This document shows, in pieces, positions 52,803 to 60,909 of a stretch of DNA of 64,000 bases; positions within the stretch are counted from its first letter, which is position 1; each line of letters opens with the position of its first letter. The stretch comes from Micromonospora lutea (lineage in GTDB: Bacteria; Actinomycetota; Actinomycetes; Mycobacteriales; Micromonosporaceae). The notes beneath the pieces were generated by a model that ran no database searches, was not told where the DNA came from, and worked only from the letters and a program-made list of their open reading frames with translations. The stretch covers positions 62,001-126,000 of the forward strand of contig NZ_BOPB01000016.1 in NCBI RefSeq assembly GCF_016863535.1, in the 5' to 3' direction. The translations under genes were made by a program, and so were the position numbers.

Positions 52803-53804
52803 ATGGGGATTCGGGCTGCGGTTGCCGGGGCGAGTGGATACGCCGGTGGCGAACTGCTCCGCCTGCTCGCCGGACATCCCGAGTTCGACCTGGTCGTCGC
52901 CACCGCGCACAGCCAGGCCGGGCAACGGCTCGACGCCGTCCACCCGCACCTGACCGGCCTGGACGTGACCTTCGGTGAGACCAGGCCGGAGGTGCTGGCC
53001 GAGGCCGATCTGGTCTTCCTCGCCCTGCCGCACGGCGAGTCGGCGGCCATCGCCGCGCAGCTGCCCGCCGGTGTGCGGATCGTGGACCTGGGGGCGGACC
53101 ACCGGCTCGCCGACGCCGACGCCTGGGCCCGCTACTACGGCGGCCGGCACGCCGGCACGTGGACCTACGGCCTGCCCGAACTGCCCGGCCAGCGCGAGCG
53201 GATCGCCGCCGCCGACCGGGTGGCCAACACCGGCTGCTACGCGGCGACGATCACGCTCGCGCTGGCCCCGCTGATCGCCGCCGGCGTCGCCCAGCCCGAC
53301 GACGTGGTGGTCGTCGCCGCGTCCGGCACCTCGGGCGCGGGCCGGGGCGCCAAGGCCCACCTGCTGGCCAGCGAGGTGATGGGCGACCTGTCGCCCTACA
53401 AGGTGGGCGCGCACCAGCACGTACCGGAGATCAAGCAGGCCACCGGGGCGACCGGGCTGTCGTTCACTCCGGTGCTGGCGCCGATGCCGCGCGGCATCCT
53501 GGCCACGGTCACCGCGCTGCCGACCGGCGCGGCCGACCCGCGTGCGGTGCTGGCCCAGGCGTACGCGGACGCACCGTTCGTGCATCTGCTGCCCGAGGGG
53601 CGGTGGCCGCACACGGCAGCCACGCTGGGCGGCAACTCCTGCCACCTGCAGGCCGGCGTCGATGTCGACTCCGGTCGGCTGATCGTGGTCGCCGCGCTGG
53701 ACAACCTCGGCAAGGGCGCCGCCGGTCAGGCGGTGCAGAACGCCAACCTGATGTTCGGTCTGCCCGAAACCACGGGCCTGTCCGTGTGGGGGACCGCGCC
53801 ATGA
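52803..53804 (+). CDS. argC: N-acetyl-gamma-glutamyl-phosphate reductase
   Basis: Third step of arginine synthesis, NADPH-dependent. The 333-residue product has the Rossmann start RAAVAGASGYAGGELLRLLA, LVFLALPHGES, the catalytic Cys in VANTGCYAATITLAL (about residue 144), ASGTSGAGRGAK and HQHVPEI with the catalytic His. I chose ATG 52803 because GGAGG lies five bases upstream; GTG 52797 overlaps that site. First gene of argCJBDFRH; it overlaps argJ by 4 bases. Confidence 0.96.
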   Translation: MGIRAAVAGASGYAGGELLRLLAGHPEFDLVVATAHSQAGQRLDAVHPHLTGLDVTFGETRPEVLAEADLVFLALPHGESAAIAAQLPAGVRIVDLGADHRLADADAWARYYGGRHAGTWTYGLPELPGQRERIAAADRVANTGCYAATITLALAPLIAAGVAQPDDVVVVAASGTSGAGRGAKAHLLASEVMGDLSPYKVGAHQHVPEIKQATGATGLSFTPVLAPMPRGILATVTALPTGAADPRAVLAQAYADAPFVHLLPEGRWPHTAATLGGNSCHLQAGVDVDSGRLIVVAALDNLGKGAAGQAVQNANLMFGLPETTGLSVWGTAP

Positions 53805-54970
53805 CCGTCACCACACCCCAGGGGTTCCGAGCGGCCGGGGTGGCCGCCGGCCTCAAGAGCAGCGGCGCCTCGGATGTGGCACTGGTGGTCAACGACGGCC
53901 CCGACGCCGGTGTCGCCGGGGTCTTCACCACCAACCGGGTCAAAGCCGCGCCGGTGCTCTGGACCGAGCAGGTCGTCCGTGGCGGCATCGTGCGGGCGGT
54001 GGTGCTCAACTCCGGTGGCGCGAACGCCTGCACCGGCCCGGCCGGCTTCCAGGACACCCACGCCACCGCCGAGCGCACCGCCGCCGAGCTGAACTCGGTC
54101 AACCCGTACCAGATCGGTGCGGGTGAGGTGGCGGTCTGCTCCACCGGCCTGATCGGCGTGCGGCTGCCGATGCCCGCTCTGCTCGCCGGTGTGGGCGCTG
54201 CCGCGCGGGAGCTCTCCGGGGAGGGCGGGCCGGCCGCCGCCGAGGCGATCATGACGACGGACACCCGGCCGAAGACCACCGTCGTCTCCGGTGCCGGCTG
54301 GAGCGTCGGCGGCATGGCCAAGGGCGCCGGCATGCTGGCCCCGGGCATGGCGACCATGCTCTCGGTCCTGACCACCGATGCGGTGGCCGGGCCGGAGACC
54401 CTCGACGCGGCGCTGCGAGCGGCCACCCGGGTCACCTTCGACCGGGTCGACTCCGACGGTTGCATGTCGACGAACGACACGGTGCTGCTGCTGGCCAGCG
54501 GTGCCTCGGGAGTCGCGCCGAGTGCGGCGGAGCTGGCCTCGGCGGTCACCGCCGCCTGCCACGACCTGGCCCAGCAGCTGATCGCCGACGCCGAGGGCGC
54601 CACCAAGCAGGTCGCCATCGAGGTCGTCGGCAGCGCCGACGAGGACGAGGCGGTCGAGGTCGGTCGGGCGGTGGCCCGCAACAACCTGGTCAAGACCGCG
54701 CTGTTCGGCAACGATCCGAACTGGGGTCGGATCCTCGCCGCGGTCGGTACCACCTCCGCAGCGTTCGAGCCGGACGCCGTCGACGTGGCGGTCAACGGCA
54801 TCTGGGTCTGCCGGGCCGGCGCGGCCGCCGAGGACCGCTCAAAGGTGGATCTCTCCGGCCGGGACGTCACCATCCGGATCGACCTGCATGCCGGCGTCGC
54901 CCAGGCGACGGTCTGGACCAACGACCTGTCGCACGGCTACGTGCACGAGAACTCGGCCTACTCGACATGA
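53801..54970 (+). CDS. argJ: glutamate N-acetyltransferase / amino-acid acetyltransferase
   Basis: Transfers the acetyl group from N-acetylornithine to glutamate, recycling it; some forms also use acetyl-CoA. The 389-residue precursor cleaves itself before the Thr of KGAGMLAPGMATMLSVLTTD (PGMA/T), which becomes the nucleophile. Other family segments: NSGGANACTG, ICSTGLIG-like VCSTGLIGVRLPM, and NNLVKTALFGNDPNWGRIL. The presence of ArgJ means the cyclic acetyl pathway operates, so argE is not needed. ATGA overlaps on both sides. Confidence 0.96.
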   Translation: MTVTTPQGFRAAGVAAGLKSSGASDVALVVNDGPDAGVAGVFTTNRVKAAPVLWTEQVVRGGIVRAVVLNSGGANACTGPAGFQDTHATAERTAAELNSVNPYQIGAGEVAVCSTGLIGVRLPMPALLAGVGAAARELSGEGGPAAAEAIMTTDTRPKTTVVSGAGWSVGGMAKGAGMLAPGMATMLSVLTTDAVAGPETLDAALRAATRVTFDRVDSDGCMSTNDTVLLLASGASGVAPSAAELASAVTAACHDLAQQLIADAEGATKQVAIEVVGSADEDEAVEVGRAVARNNLVKTALFGNDPNWGRILAAVGTTSAAFEPDAVDVAVNGIWVCRAGAAAEDRSKVDLSGRDVTIRIDLHAGVAQATVWTNDLSHGYVHENSAYST

Positions 54971-55848
54971 CATCCGACGTCACCAGCGCCCAGGCCAAGG
55001 CCGCCACGCTGATCGAGGCACTGCCGTGGCTGGCCCGCTTCTCCGGCTCGACCGTGGTGATCAAGTACGGCGGTAATGCCATGGTCGACCCGGAGTTGCA
55101 GCGGGCCTTCGCCGCCGACATGGTGTTCATGCGCTACGTCGGACTCAAGCCGGTGGTGGTGCACGGCGGCGGACCGCAGATCTCGGCCATGCTCGGCCGG
55201 CTGGGCATCGACAGCGAGTTCCGGGGCGGCCTTCGGGTGACCACCCCGGAGGCGATGGACGTGGTCCGGATGGTGCTGGTCGGTCAGGTCGGTCGGGAGC
55301 TGGTCGGGCTGATCAACGCACACGGCCCGTTCGCGGTCGGTCTCTCCGGGGAGGACGCCGGGCTGTTCACGGCGGTGCGGCGGCCCGCGTACGTCGACGG
55401 GCAGCCGGTCGACGTCGGTCAGGTCGGCGACGTCGAGTCGGTGGATGTCTCGGCGGTGGACGACCTGATCGCGGCCGGCCGGATCCCGGTGATCTCCACC
55501 GTGGCGCCGGACGCGGACGGGGTGCTGCACAACCTGAACGCCGACACCGCCGCCGCAGCGCTCGCGGTCGCCCTGCGGGCCCGCAAGCTGGTCGTGCTCA
55601 CCGACGTGCCCGGCCTGTACGCCGACTGGCCCGACCGGTCCAGCCTGGTCAGCGAGATCAACACCGACGGGTTGGCGAAGCTGCTGCCGTCACTGGAATC
55701 CGGCATGGTGCCGAAAATGGAGGCGTGCCTGCGAGCCGTCACCGGTGGGGTGCCGGCCGCGCACGTCGTGGACGGTCGGGTCGCCCATTCCACCCTGCTG
55801 GAAGTGTTCACCTCGGAAGGCTTCGGAACGATGGTGGTCCCCTCATGA
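54967..55848 (+). CDS. argB: acetylglutamate kinase
   Basis: Phosphorylates N-acetylglutamate; in cyclic-pathway organisms it is usually feedback-inhibited by arginine. The 293-residue amino-acid kinase has VVIKYGGNAMVDPELQRAFA, VVVHGGGPQISAMLGRLGI, the substrate-binding NLNADTAAAALAVAL and VVLTDVPGLYADWPD, and GGVPAAHVVDGRVAHSTLLE near the end. The N-terminal helix (SAQAKAATLIEALPWLARF) typical of arginine-sensitive hexameric forms is present. ATGA overlaps with argJ and argD. Confidence 0.96.
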   Translation: MTSDVTSAQAKAATLIEALPWLARFSGSTVVIKYGGNAMVDPELQRAFAADMVFMRYVGLKPVVVHGGGPQISAMLGRLGIDSEFRGGLRVTTPEAMDVVRMVLVGQVGRELVGLINAHGPFAVGLSGEDAGLFTAVRRPAYVDGQPVDVGQVGDVESVDVSAVDDLIAAGRIPVISTVAPDADGVLHNLNADTAAAALAVALRARKLVVLTDVPGLYADWPDRSSLVSEINTDGLAKLLPSLESGMVPKMEACLRAVTGGVPAAHVVDGRVAHSTLLEVFTSEGFGTMVVPS

Positions 55849-57095
55849 GCGCTCTGGTCAGCCGGTGGCGGCAGGCGATGATGGACAACTACGGCACGCC
55901 GACGCTGGCGTTGGTGTCCGGTGCCGGCGCCGTCGTGGTCGACGAGGCCGGCCGGGAGTACGTCGACCTGCTCGGTGGCATCGCGGTCAACTCTCTCGGC
56001 CATGCCCACCCGGCGGTGGTGGCGGCCGTGTCGAAGCAGGTCGCCACCCTCGGCCACGTCTCCAATCTGTACATTTCCGAACCGCCGGTGGCGCTGGCCG
56101 AGTTGCTGCTGGCGCTCGCCGGTCGGCCGGGGCGGGTGTTCTTCGCGAACTCCGGCGCCGAGGCCAACGAGGCGGCGTTCAAACTCTCCCGGTGCACCGG
56201 CCGAACCCAGGTGGTCTCCACGGTCGGCGGCTTCCACGGCCGCACCATGGGCGCACTGGCGCTGACCGGGCAACCGAGCAAGGCCGACCCGTTCCGTCCC
56301 CTGCCGGGCGAGGTCACCCACGTCCCGTACGGTGACGTCGCCGCCCTGGCCGATGCGGTGACCGACGCCACCGCCATGGTGATCCTGGAGCCGATCCAGG
56401 GTGAGAACGGCGTGGTGGTCCCACCCGCCGGCTACCTCGCCGAGGCCCGGCGGATCACCGCCCGGCACGGTGCCCTGCTCGTGCTCGACGAGGTGCAGAC
56501 CGGGGTCGGCCGGACCGGGCACTGGTTCGCCCATCAGGCCGACGGCATCGAACCGGACGTGGTGACCCTGGCCAAAGGGCTCGGCGGTGGGCTGCCCATC
56601 GGTGCCACCCTGGCCTTCGGGCCGGCCGCCGACCTGCTCGGCCCCGGCTCGCACGGCAGCACCTTCGGCGGCAACCCGATCAGCTGCGCGGCGGCCCTGG
56701 CGGTGATCTCCACCATCGCCAGCGAAGGGCTGCTCGACCACGTCAAACGGATCGGGGAGCGGCTGCGTCGGGGGATCGAGTCGCTCGGTCACCCCCTGGT
56801 CGGCGAGGTACGCGGCGCGGGCCTGCTGCTCGGCATCACCCTGACCGCACCGGTCTCCGCCGCCCTCGCCGGGGTGCTGCGCGACGCCGGCTTCCTGGTC
56901 AACCCGATCCAGCCCGACGTGATCCGCCTGGCGCCACCGCTGATCCTCACCACCAACCAGGCCGACGCCTTCCTGGCGGCGCTGCCAGCCGCCCTGACCG
57001 CGTCGACGAACGCCCCTGATCCTGTTGTCCAGGAAGCGCCGTCGCCCAGCACGATCCCGACCCCCGCTCCGACGCCGACGGAGGCTTCCGCATGA
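55845..57095 (+). CDS. argD: acetylornithine aminotransferase
   Basis: PLP enzyme converting N-acetylglutamate semialdehyde to N-acetylornithine. The 416-residue class III aminotransferase has VDLLGGIAVNSLGHAHPAVV, FFANSGAEANEAAFKLSR, GGFHGRTMGALALTG, VLDEVQTGVGRTG and the Schiff-base Lys244 in TLAKGLGGGLPIGA, then GSTFGGNPISCAA. It carries a C-terminal Pro/Thr/Ala-rich tail of about 30 residues beyond the normal end. ATGA overlaps with argB and argF. Confidence 0.95.
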   Translation: MSALVSRWRQAMMDNYGTPTLALVSGAGAVVVDEAGREYVDLLGGIAVNSLGHAHPAVVAAVSKQVATLGHVSNLYISEPPVALAELLLALAGRPGRVFFANSGAEANEAAFKLSRCTGRTQVVSTVGGFHGRTMGALALTGQPSKADPFRPLPGEVTHVPYGDVAALADAVTDATAMVILEPIQGENGVVVPPAGYLAEARRITARHGALLVLDEVQTGVGRTGHWFAHQADGIEPDVVTLAKGLGGGLPIGATLAFGPAADLLGPGSHGSTFGGNPISCAAALAVISTIASEGLLDHVKRIGERLRRGIESLGHPLVGEVRGAGLLLGITLTAPVSAALAGVLRDAGFLVNPIQPDVIRLAPPLILTTNQADAFLAALPAALTASTNAPDPVVQEAPSPSTIPTPAPTPTEASA

Positions 57096-58024
57096 CCCGG
57101 CACTTCCTGCGCGACGACGACCTGTCACCGGCCGAGCAGGCCGCAGTGCTGGACCTGGCCCTCCGGATGAAGGCGGACCGTTTCGCGTTCACCCCGCTGG
57201 CCGGACCCCGCTCGGTGGCGGTGCTCTTCGACAAGCAGAGCCTGCGTACCCGGATCTCCTTCGACGCCGGCATCGCCGAACTCGGTGGTCACCCACTGGT
57301 GGTGGACACCCAGGTGACCCACTTCGGCCGGGGCGAGTCGCTCGGCGACGCCGGCCGGGTGCTGTCCCGGTACGTGGCCGCGATCGTGTTGCGTACCCAC
57401 GGCGACGACCGCATCGCGGAGGTGGCCGCCGGCGCGACCGTGCCGGTGATCAACGCGTTGACCGACGGGTACCACCCCTGCCAGTTGCTCGCCGACCTGC
57501 TCACCGTCCGTCAGTGGTGCGGCGGCACCGAGGGACGGACGCTGGCCTACGTCGGGGACGCGGCGAACAACATGTCCCACTCGTACCTGCTGGCCGGCGC
57601 GACCGCCGGGATGCACGTGCGGGTCGCCGGTCCGGCCGGCTTCCTTCCCGACCCGGACGTGGTGGCCCGCGCCGAGGCGATCGCCGCCGGCACCGGCGGT
57701 TCGGTCCGGGCGCTCACCGACCCGGTCGCCGCCGTCCGCGACGCCGACGTGGTCGCCACCGACACCTGGACGTCGATGGGGCAGGAGGACGACGGGCTGG
57801 ACCGCACCACCCCGTTCCTGCCGTACCAGGTCAACAAGGCGCTGCTGGAGCATGCCGGGCCGGCGGCCATCGTGTTGCACTGCCTGCCGGCGCATCGCGG
57901 CGAGGAGATCACCGACGAGGTGCTCGACGGCCCGCGCAGCGCCGTGTTCGACCAGGCGGAGAATCGGCTGCACGCCCAGAAGGCGCTGCTCACCTTCCTC
58001 CTGACGGAGGAGGAGAAGCGGTGA
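57092..58024 (+). CDS. argF: ornithine carbamoyltransferase
   Basis: Makes citrulline from ornithine and carbamoyl phosphate (supplied by CarAB, also in this window). The 310-residue product shows the carbamoyl-phosphate loop FDKQSLRTRISFDAGI (S-x-R-T-R), the HPCQLLADLLTV motif, DTWTSMGQEDDG in the ornithine domain and the catalytic LHCLPAHRGEEIT. In place of the usual F-E-K-S-T-R-T-R it has KQSLRTR, the form common in actinobacteria. The stop lies within the GTGAGCGCGA motif. Confidence 0.95.
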   Translation: MTRHFLRDDDLSPAEQAAVLDLALRMKADRFAFTPLAGPRSVAVLFDKQSLRTRISFDAGIAELGGHPLVVDTQVTHFGRGESLGDAGRVLSRYVAAIVLRTHGDDRIAEVAAGATVPVINALTDGYHPCQLLADLLTVRQWCGGTEGRTLAYVGDAANNMSHSYLLAGATAGMHVRVAGPAGFLPDPDVVARAEAIAAGTGGSVRALTDPVAAVRDADVVATDTWTSMGQEDDGLDRTTPFLPYQVNKALLEHAGPAAIVLHCLPAHRGEEITDEVLDGPRSAVFDQAENRLHAQKALLTFLLTEEEKR

Positions 58025-58042
58025 GCGCGACGAACGCAGCGC
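58021..58042 (+). repeat. stop-codon-associated motif GTGAGCGCGACGAACGCAGC, copy 2
   Basis: Matches the motif at 9849-9870 at 19 of 22 positions and is placed the same way, with the argF stop inside GTGA. Confidence 0.6.
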
Positions 58043-58067
58043 GGCGGCGTCCCACGGCCGGGAACGT

Positions 58068-58073
58068 TAGGTT
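58068..58073 (+). promoter_or_regulatory. -10 box of a probable leaderless argR promoter
   Basis: TAGGTT six bases before the argR GTG, with no ribosome-binding site visible. It would give argR (and argH) a promoter separate from the argC one. Confidence 0.4.
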
Positions 58074-58079
58074 GGCTCC

Positions 58080-58595
58080 GTGACCGCACCACTGACCCGT
58101 AGCGCCCGGCACGCCCGCATCGTCGAGTTGATCCGCGAGCGGGCGGTCCGCTCGCAGACCGAACTGGCCGAGCTGCTCGGCGACGAGGGTGTCCAGGTCA
58201 CCCAGGCCACCCTGTCCCGGGACCTCAAGGAACTCGGCGCGGTCACCGCCCGGGGTGGTGACGGCCGGGCCGTCTACGTCATTCCCGAGGACGGCCACCG
58301 CCCGCTGCGCGACGCCGAGGCGGCACCGGCGCGACTGGTGCGGTTGCTGCGTGAGCTGCTCAACGAGGTCGACTCCAGCGGCAACATCGCGGTCCTGCGC
58401 ACCCCGCCGGGCGCCGCACAGTACCTGGCCAGCGCGTTGGATCGGGCGGGCCTGTCGGAGGTCGTCGGCACCATCGCCGGCGACGACACCATTTTCGTCG
58501 TGGCGCGCGCCGCTGACGGTGGCGCCGCGCTCGGTGAACGGCTCGCCGGCTGGGCCCGCCGGGACGACAGCGTCGAAGGGAGCGGTACGCCGTGA
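58080..58595 (+). CDS. argR: arginine repressor
   Basis: Hexameric repressor that binds ARG boxes when arginine is bound. The 171-residue product has the winged helix-turn-helix N-terminus (ARHARIVELIRERAVRSQTE, VQVTQATLSRDLKELGAV with the recognition helix) and the C-terminal oligomerisation/arginine domain (GNIAVLRTPPGAAQYLASAL and the GTIAGDDTIFVVAR motif with the Asp pair that contacts arginine). GTG 58080 has a TAGGTT box six bases upstream. It lies between argF and argH, and the candidate operator is before argC. Confidence 0.95.
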   Translation: MTAPLTRSARHARIVELIRERAVRSQTELAELLGDEGVQVTQATLSRDLKELGAVTARGGDGRAVYVIPEDGHRPLRDAEAAPARLVRLLRELLNEVDSSGNIAVLRTPPGAAQYLASALDRAGLSEVVGTIAGDDTIFVVARAADGGAALGERLAGWARRDDSVEGSGTP

Positions 58596-58662
58596 GCGAG
58601 CTTGTGTCAGACCCGGGTGCCCGGTTGGGGGACGGCTGATCGTGGGGACCACAATTGACCGG

Positions 58663-60117
58663 GTGGACGACAAGAGCCTGACCGAGAACAGCGCAGCGGC
58701 CAATCGGACGAGCCTGTGGGGAGGCCGGTTCGCCGGTGGCCCGTCGGAGGCGCTCGCCCGGCTGTCGGTGAGCGTGCAGTTCGACTGGCGGCTGGCCCCG
58801 TACGACATCGCCGGATCGCGGGCGCACGCCCGGGTCCTGGCCGGCGCCGGCCTGCTCGACCCGGAGGAACTGGGCCGTATCCTCGCCGCCCTCGACGACC
58901 TGGAGGCCGCCTGCGCCTCGGGGGCGTTCCGCCCCACCGTCGACGACGAGGACGTGCACACCGCGCTGGAGCGGGGTCTGCTGGAGCGGCTCGGCAGCCT
59001 CGGCGGCAAGCTGCGCGCCGGCCGGTCCCGCAACGACCAGGTCGCCACCGACCTGCGGCTCTACCTGCGCGACCACGCGCGGGGGGTGGCCGCCCGGCTG
59101 GTCGAGCTGGCCGAGGCGCTGGTCGAGCAGGCCGGACGGCACGTGGACACCGCCGCACCCGGCATGACGCACCTGCAACACGCCCAACCGGTGACCTTCG
59201 GGCACTGGCTGCTCGCCCACGTACAGCCACTGCTGCGGGACCTGGAGCGGCTGCGCGACTGGGACCACCGCACCGCGGTCAGCCCGCTCGGCGCGGGGGC
59301 GCTGGCCGGTTCGGGCCTGCCGCTGGACCCGGTGGCGGTCTCGAAGGAACTCGGCTTCCGGACGTCCTTCGCCAACTCGATGGACGCGGTCGCCGACCGG
59401 GACTTCGTCGCCGAGTTCCTCTTCGTCACCGCGATGATCGGGGTGCACCTGTCCCGCCTCGGTGAGGAGGTGGTCCTCTGGACGTCGCAGGAGTTCGGCT
59501 GGGTCGAACTGGACGACGCCTTCGCCACCGGTTCGTCGATCATGCCGCAGAAGAAGAACGCGGACATCGCCGAGCTGGCCCGGGGCAAGTCCGGCCGGCT
59601 GGTCGGTGGGTTGGTCGCGGTGCTGACCATGCTCAAGGGCCTGCCGATGACGTACGACCGGGACATGCAGGAGGACAAGGAACCGGCCTTCGACGCGGTC
59701 GACACCCTGGAACTGCTGCTGCCGGCGCTCGCCGGGATGATCTCCACGATGACGGTACGCGTCGACCGCCTGGTCGCCGCCGCGCCGGTGGGCTTCTCGC
59801 TGGCCACCGAGGTGGCGGACTGGCTGGTCCGCAAGGGTGTGCCGTTCCGCGACGCGCACGAGATCACCGGCAAGCTGGTGGCGCTCTGCGCGGCCCGGGA
59901 CTGCGCCCTCGACGAGGTCTCCGATGACGACCTGGCCGCCGTCAGTGAGCACCTCGACCCGGGCGTACGCGATGTGCTGTCGGTCCGCTCCGCCCTCGCC
60001 GCTCGGATCACCCCCGGCTCCACCGGCCCGGGTCCCGTCGCCGACCAACTCGCCACCGCCGCCGACCGGCTGGTCACCTGGCGCGAATGGGCCGCGGAGC
60101 AGGTAGTCCCCCGCTGA
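58663..60117 (+). CDS. argH: argininosuccinate lyase
   Basis: Final step of arginine synthesis, releasing fumarate. The 484-residue product has LWGGRFAGGPSEALARLSVS, DVHTALERGL, AGRSRNDQVATDLRLYLRDH, the TGMTHLQHAQPVTFGHWLL-type segment (PGMTHLQHAQP) with the catalytic His, and the superfamily signature GSSIMPQKKNAD (about 285-296) with the catalytic Ser. GTG 58663 gives the family N-terminus DDKSLTENSAAANRTS; GTG 58642 would add seven residues. argG is not between argR and argH, so argininosuccinate synthase must be encoded elsewhere. Confidence 0.95.
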   Translation: MDDKSLTENSAAANRTSLWGGRFAGGPSEALARLSVSVQFDWRLAPYDIAGSRAHARVLAGAGLLDPEELGRILAALDDLEAACASGAFRPTVDDEDVHTALERGLLERLGSLGGKLRAGRSRNDQVATDLRLYLRDHARGVAARLVELAEALVEQAGRHVDTAAPGMTHLQHAQPVTFGHWLLAHVQPLLRDLERLRDWDHRTAVSPLGAGALAGSGLPLDPVAVSKELGFRTSFANSMDAVADRDFVAEFLFVTAMIGVHLSRLGEEVVLWTSQEFGWVELDDAFATGSSIMPQKKNADIAELARGKSGRLVGGLVAVLTMLKGLPMTYDRDMQEDKEPAFDAVDTLELLLPALAGMISTMTVRVDRLVAAAPVGFSLATEVADWLVRKGVPFRDAHEITGKLVALCAARDCALDEVSDDDLAAVSEHLDPGVRDVLSVRSALAARITPGSTGPGPVADQLATAADRLVTWREWAAEQVVPR

Positions 60118-60187
60118 GCAGCCTCCTCGCCGCGTGGGCTCTTCCGCCCTCCCTCCGCGTCCCTTCCCTGCGCGTCGCAAGATCTGT

Positions 60188-60247
60188 GCAACTTCGGGGA
60201 AACTGCTGCCTGGCGGCACCTGGATACAGCAGTTTCCCCGAAGTTGC
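60188..60247 (+). repeat. perfect inverted repeat, family D, after argH
   Basis: Arms of 21 bp (60188-60208, beginning GCAACTTCGGGGAAACTGCT) and an exact inverse at 60227-60247, separated by 18 bases. It lies 70 bases after argH and 33 before the end of a convergent gene, so it could act as a two-way terminator. The arms are less GC-rich than the surroundings, like families B and C. Confidence 0.85.
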
Positions 60248-60280
60248 TGCCGGGGTGCGGGGGTGGCGCAGTGGTGGGGT

Positions 60281-60712
60281 TCAGGTGGGGGCGGGGGAGG
60301 TGCGGGTGGTGAGGCGGTCGGAGCGTTGCTTGGCGGCCTGAGCGCTGCCCAGGCCGAGCCCCTGGCCGATCGCCTGCCAGGTCAACCCCCGGCTGCGGGC
60401 CAGGCGGAACAGACCCGCCTCCATCGCGTCGATCTCGGCGCGCAGGTGCGGGAAGAGGGTCAGCGCGGCGAGCAGATCGGCCTCGTCCACCGGCTCCTCA
60501 CCCGGCACCGGTTCAGCGGCCCCGGCGGCCAACGCCAGGAGCACGGCGATCGCCTCGTACGGGTCGGCGGCGTACGGGTTGGTGTGCCGGTGCCGCTGCT
60601 GCTCGGTGGCCGCATGCCGCTCAGTGAGTCGCTGGAGCGCCGCGTAGCTGCGGTGCGCTCGGGTCCGGTTGGCCTCGCGCGCCGCGACTGATTCGAAGGT
60701 CATACCGACCAT
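60281..60712 (-). CDS. small putative DNA-binding protein with helix-turn-helix
   Basis: A 143-residue protein. The N-terminal half is basic (REANRTRAHRSYAALQRLTE), the middle is acidic and helical, and the C-terminus SRGLTWQAIGQGLGLGSAQA then AKQRSDRL has the form of a sigma-region-4-like helix-turn-helix (WQAIG..LG...A.A..R). No known regulator is recognised. It converges on argH and is divergent from the NB-ARC gene; a 22-bp tandem repeat lies just upstream of its start and may be its operator. ATG 60712 or 60703. Confidence 0.55.
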   Translation of the reverse strand: MVGMTFESVAAREANRTRAHRSYAALQRLTERHAATEQQRHRHTNPYAADPYEAIAVLLALAAGAAEPVPGEEPVDEADLLAALTLFPHLRAEIDAMEAGLFRLARSRGLTWQAIGQGLGLGSAQAAKQRSDRLTTRTSPAPT

Positions 60713-60743
60713 CCCAGCGCCTCAACGAGAAGTTGTCAACGAT

Positions 60744-60787
60744 CTGTTGAAGGATGGCGCTCGGCCTGTTGAAGGATGGCGCTCGGC
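60744..60787. repeat. 22-bp perfect tandem direct repeat in a divergent promoter region
   Basis: CTGTTGAAGGATGGCGCTCGGC (first 20: CTGTTGAAGGATGGCGCTCG) occurs twice with no gap (60744-60765, 60766-60787). It lies 32 bases upstream of the small HTH gene and about 120 upstream of the NB-ARC gene. Two identical head-to-tail sites suggest a dimer operator or slippage. Confidence 0.85.
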
Positions 60788-60909
60788 GCTCGGCGCGGTT
60801 AAGGCGGCACAGCCGAAGCCGTCTGATGCCTCACAGCCTGCGGGGTAAATCTGATCGCCCGCCGCCGTTACGATAAGGCGTCAGTCTATGTCTGCTTTCG
60901 AGGAGAAGT

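Noticed and set aside
58642..58662. Earlier GTG start for argH
   Set aside because: It would add seven non-conserved residues; GTG 58663 gives the expected N-terminus. It is still possible because a GGGGGA run lies upstream.
60087..60341. Short forward frame covering repeat D
   Set aside because: It reads through a perfect inverted repeat and has no start signal or conserved content.
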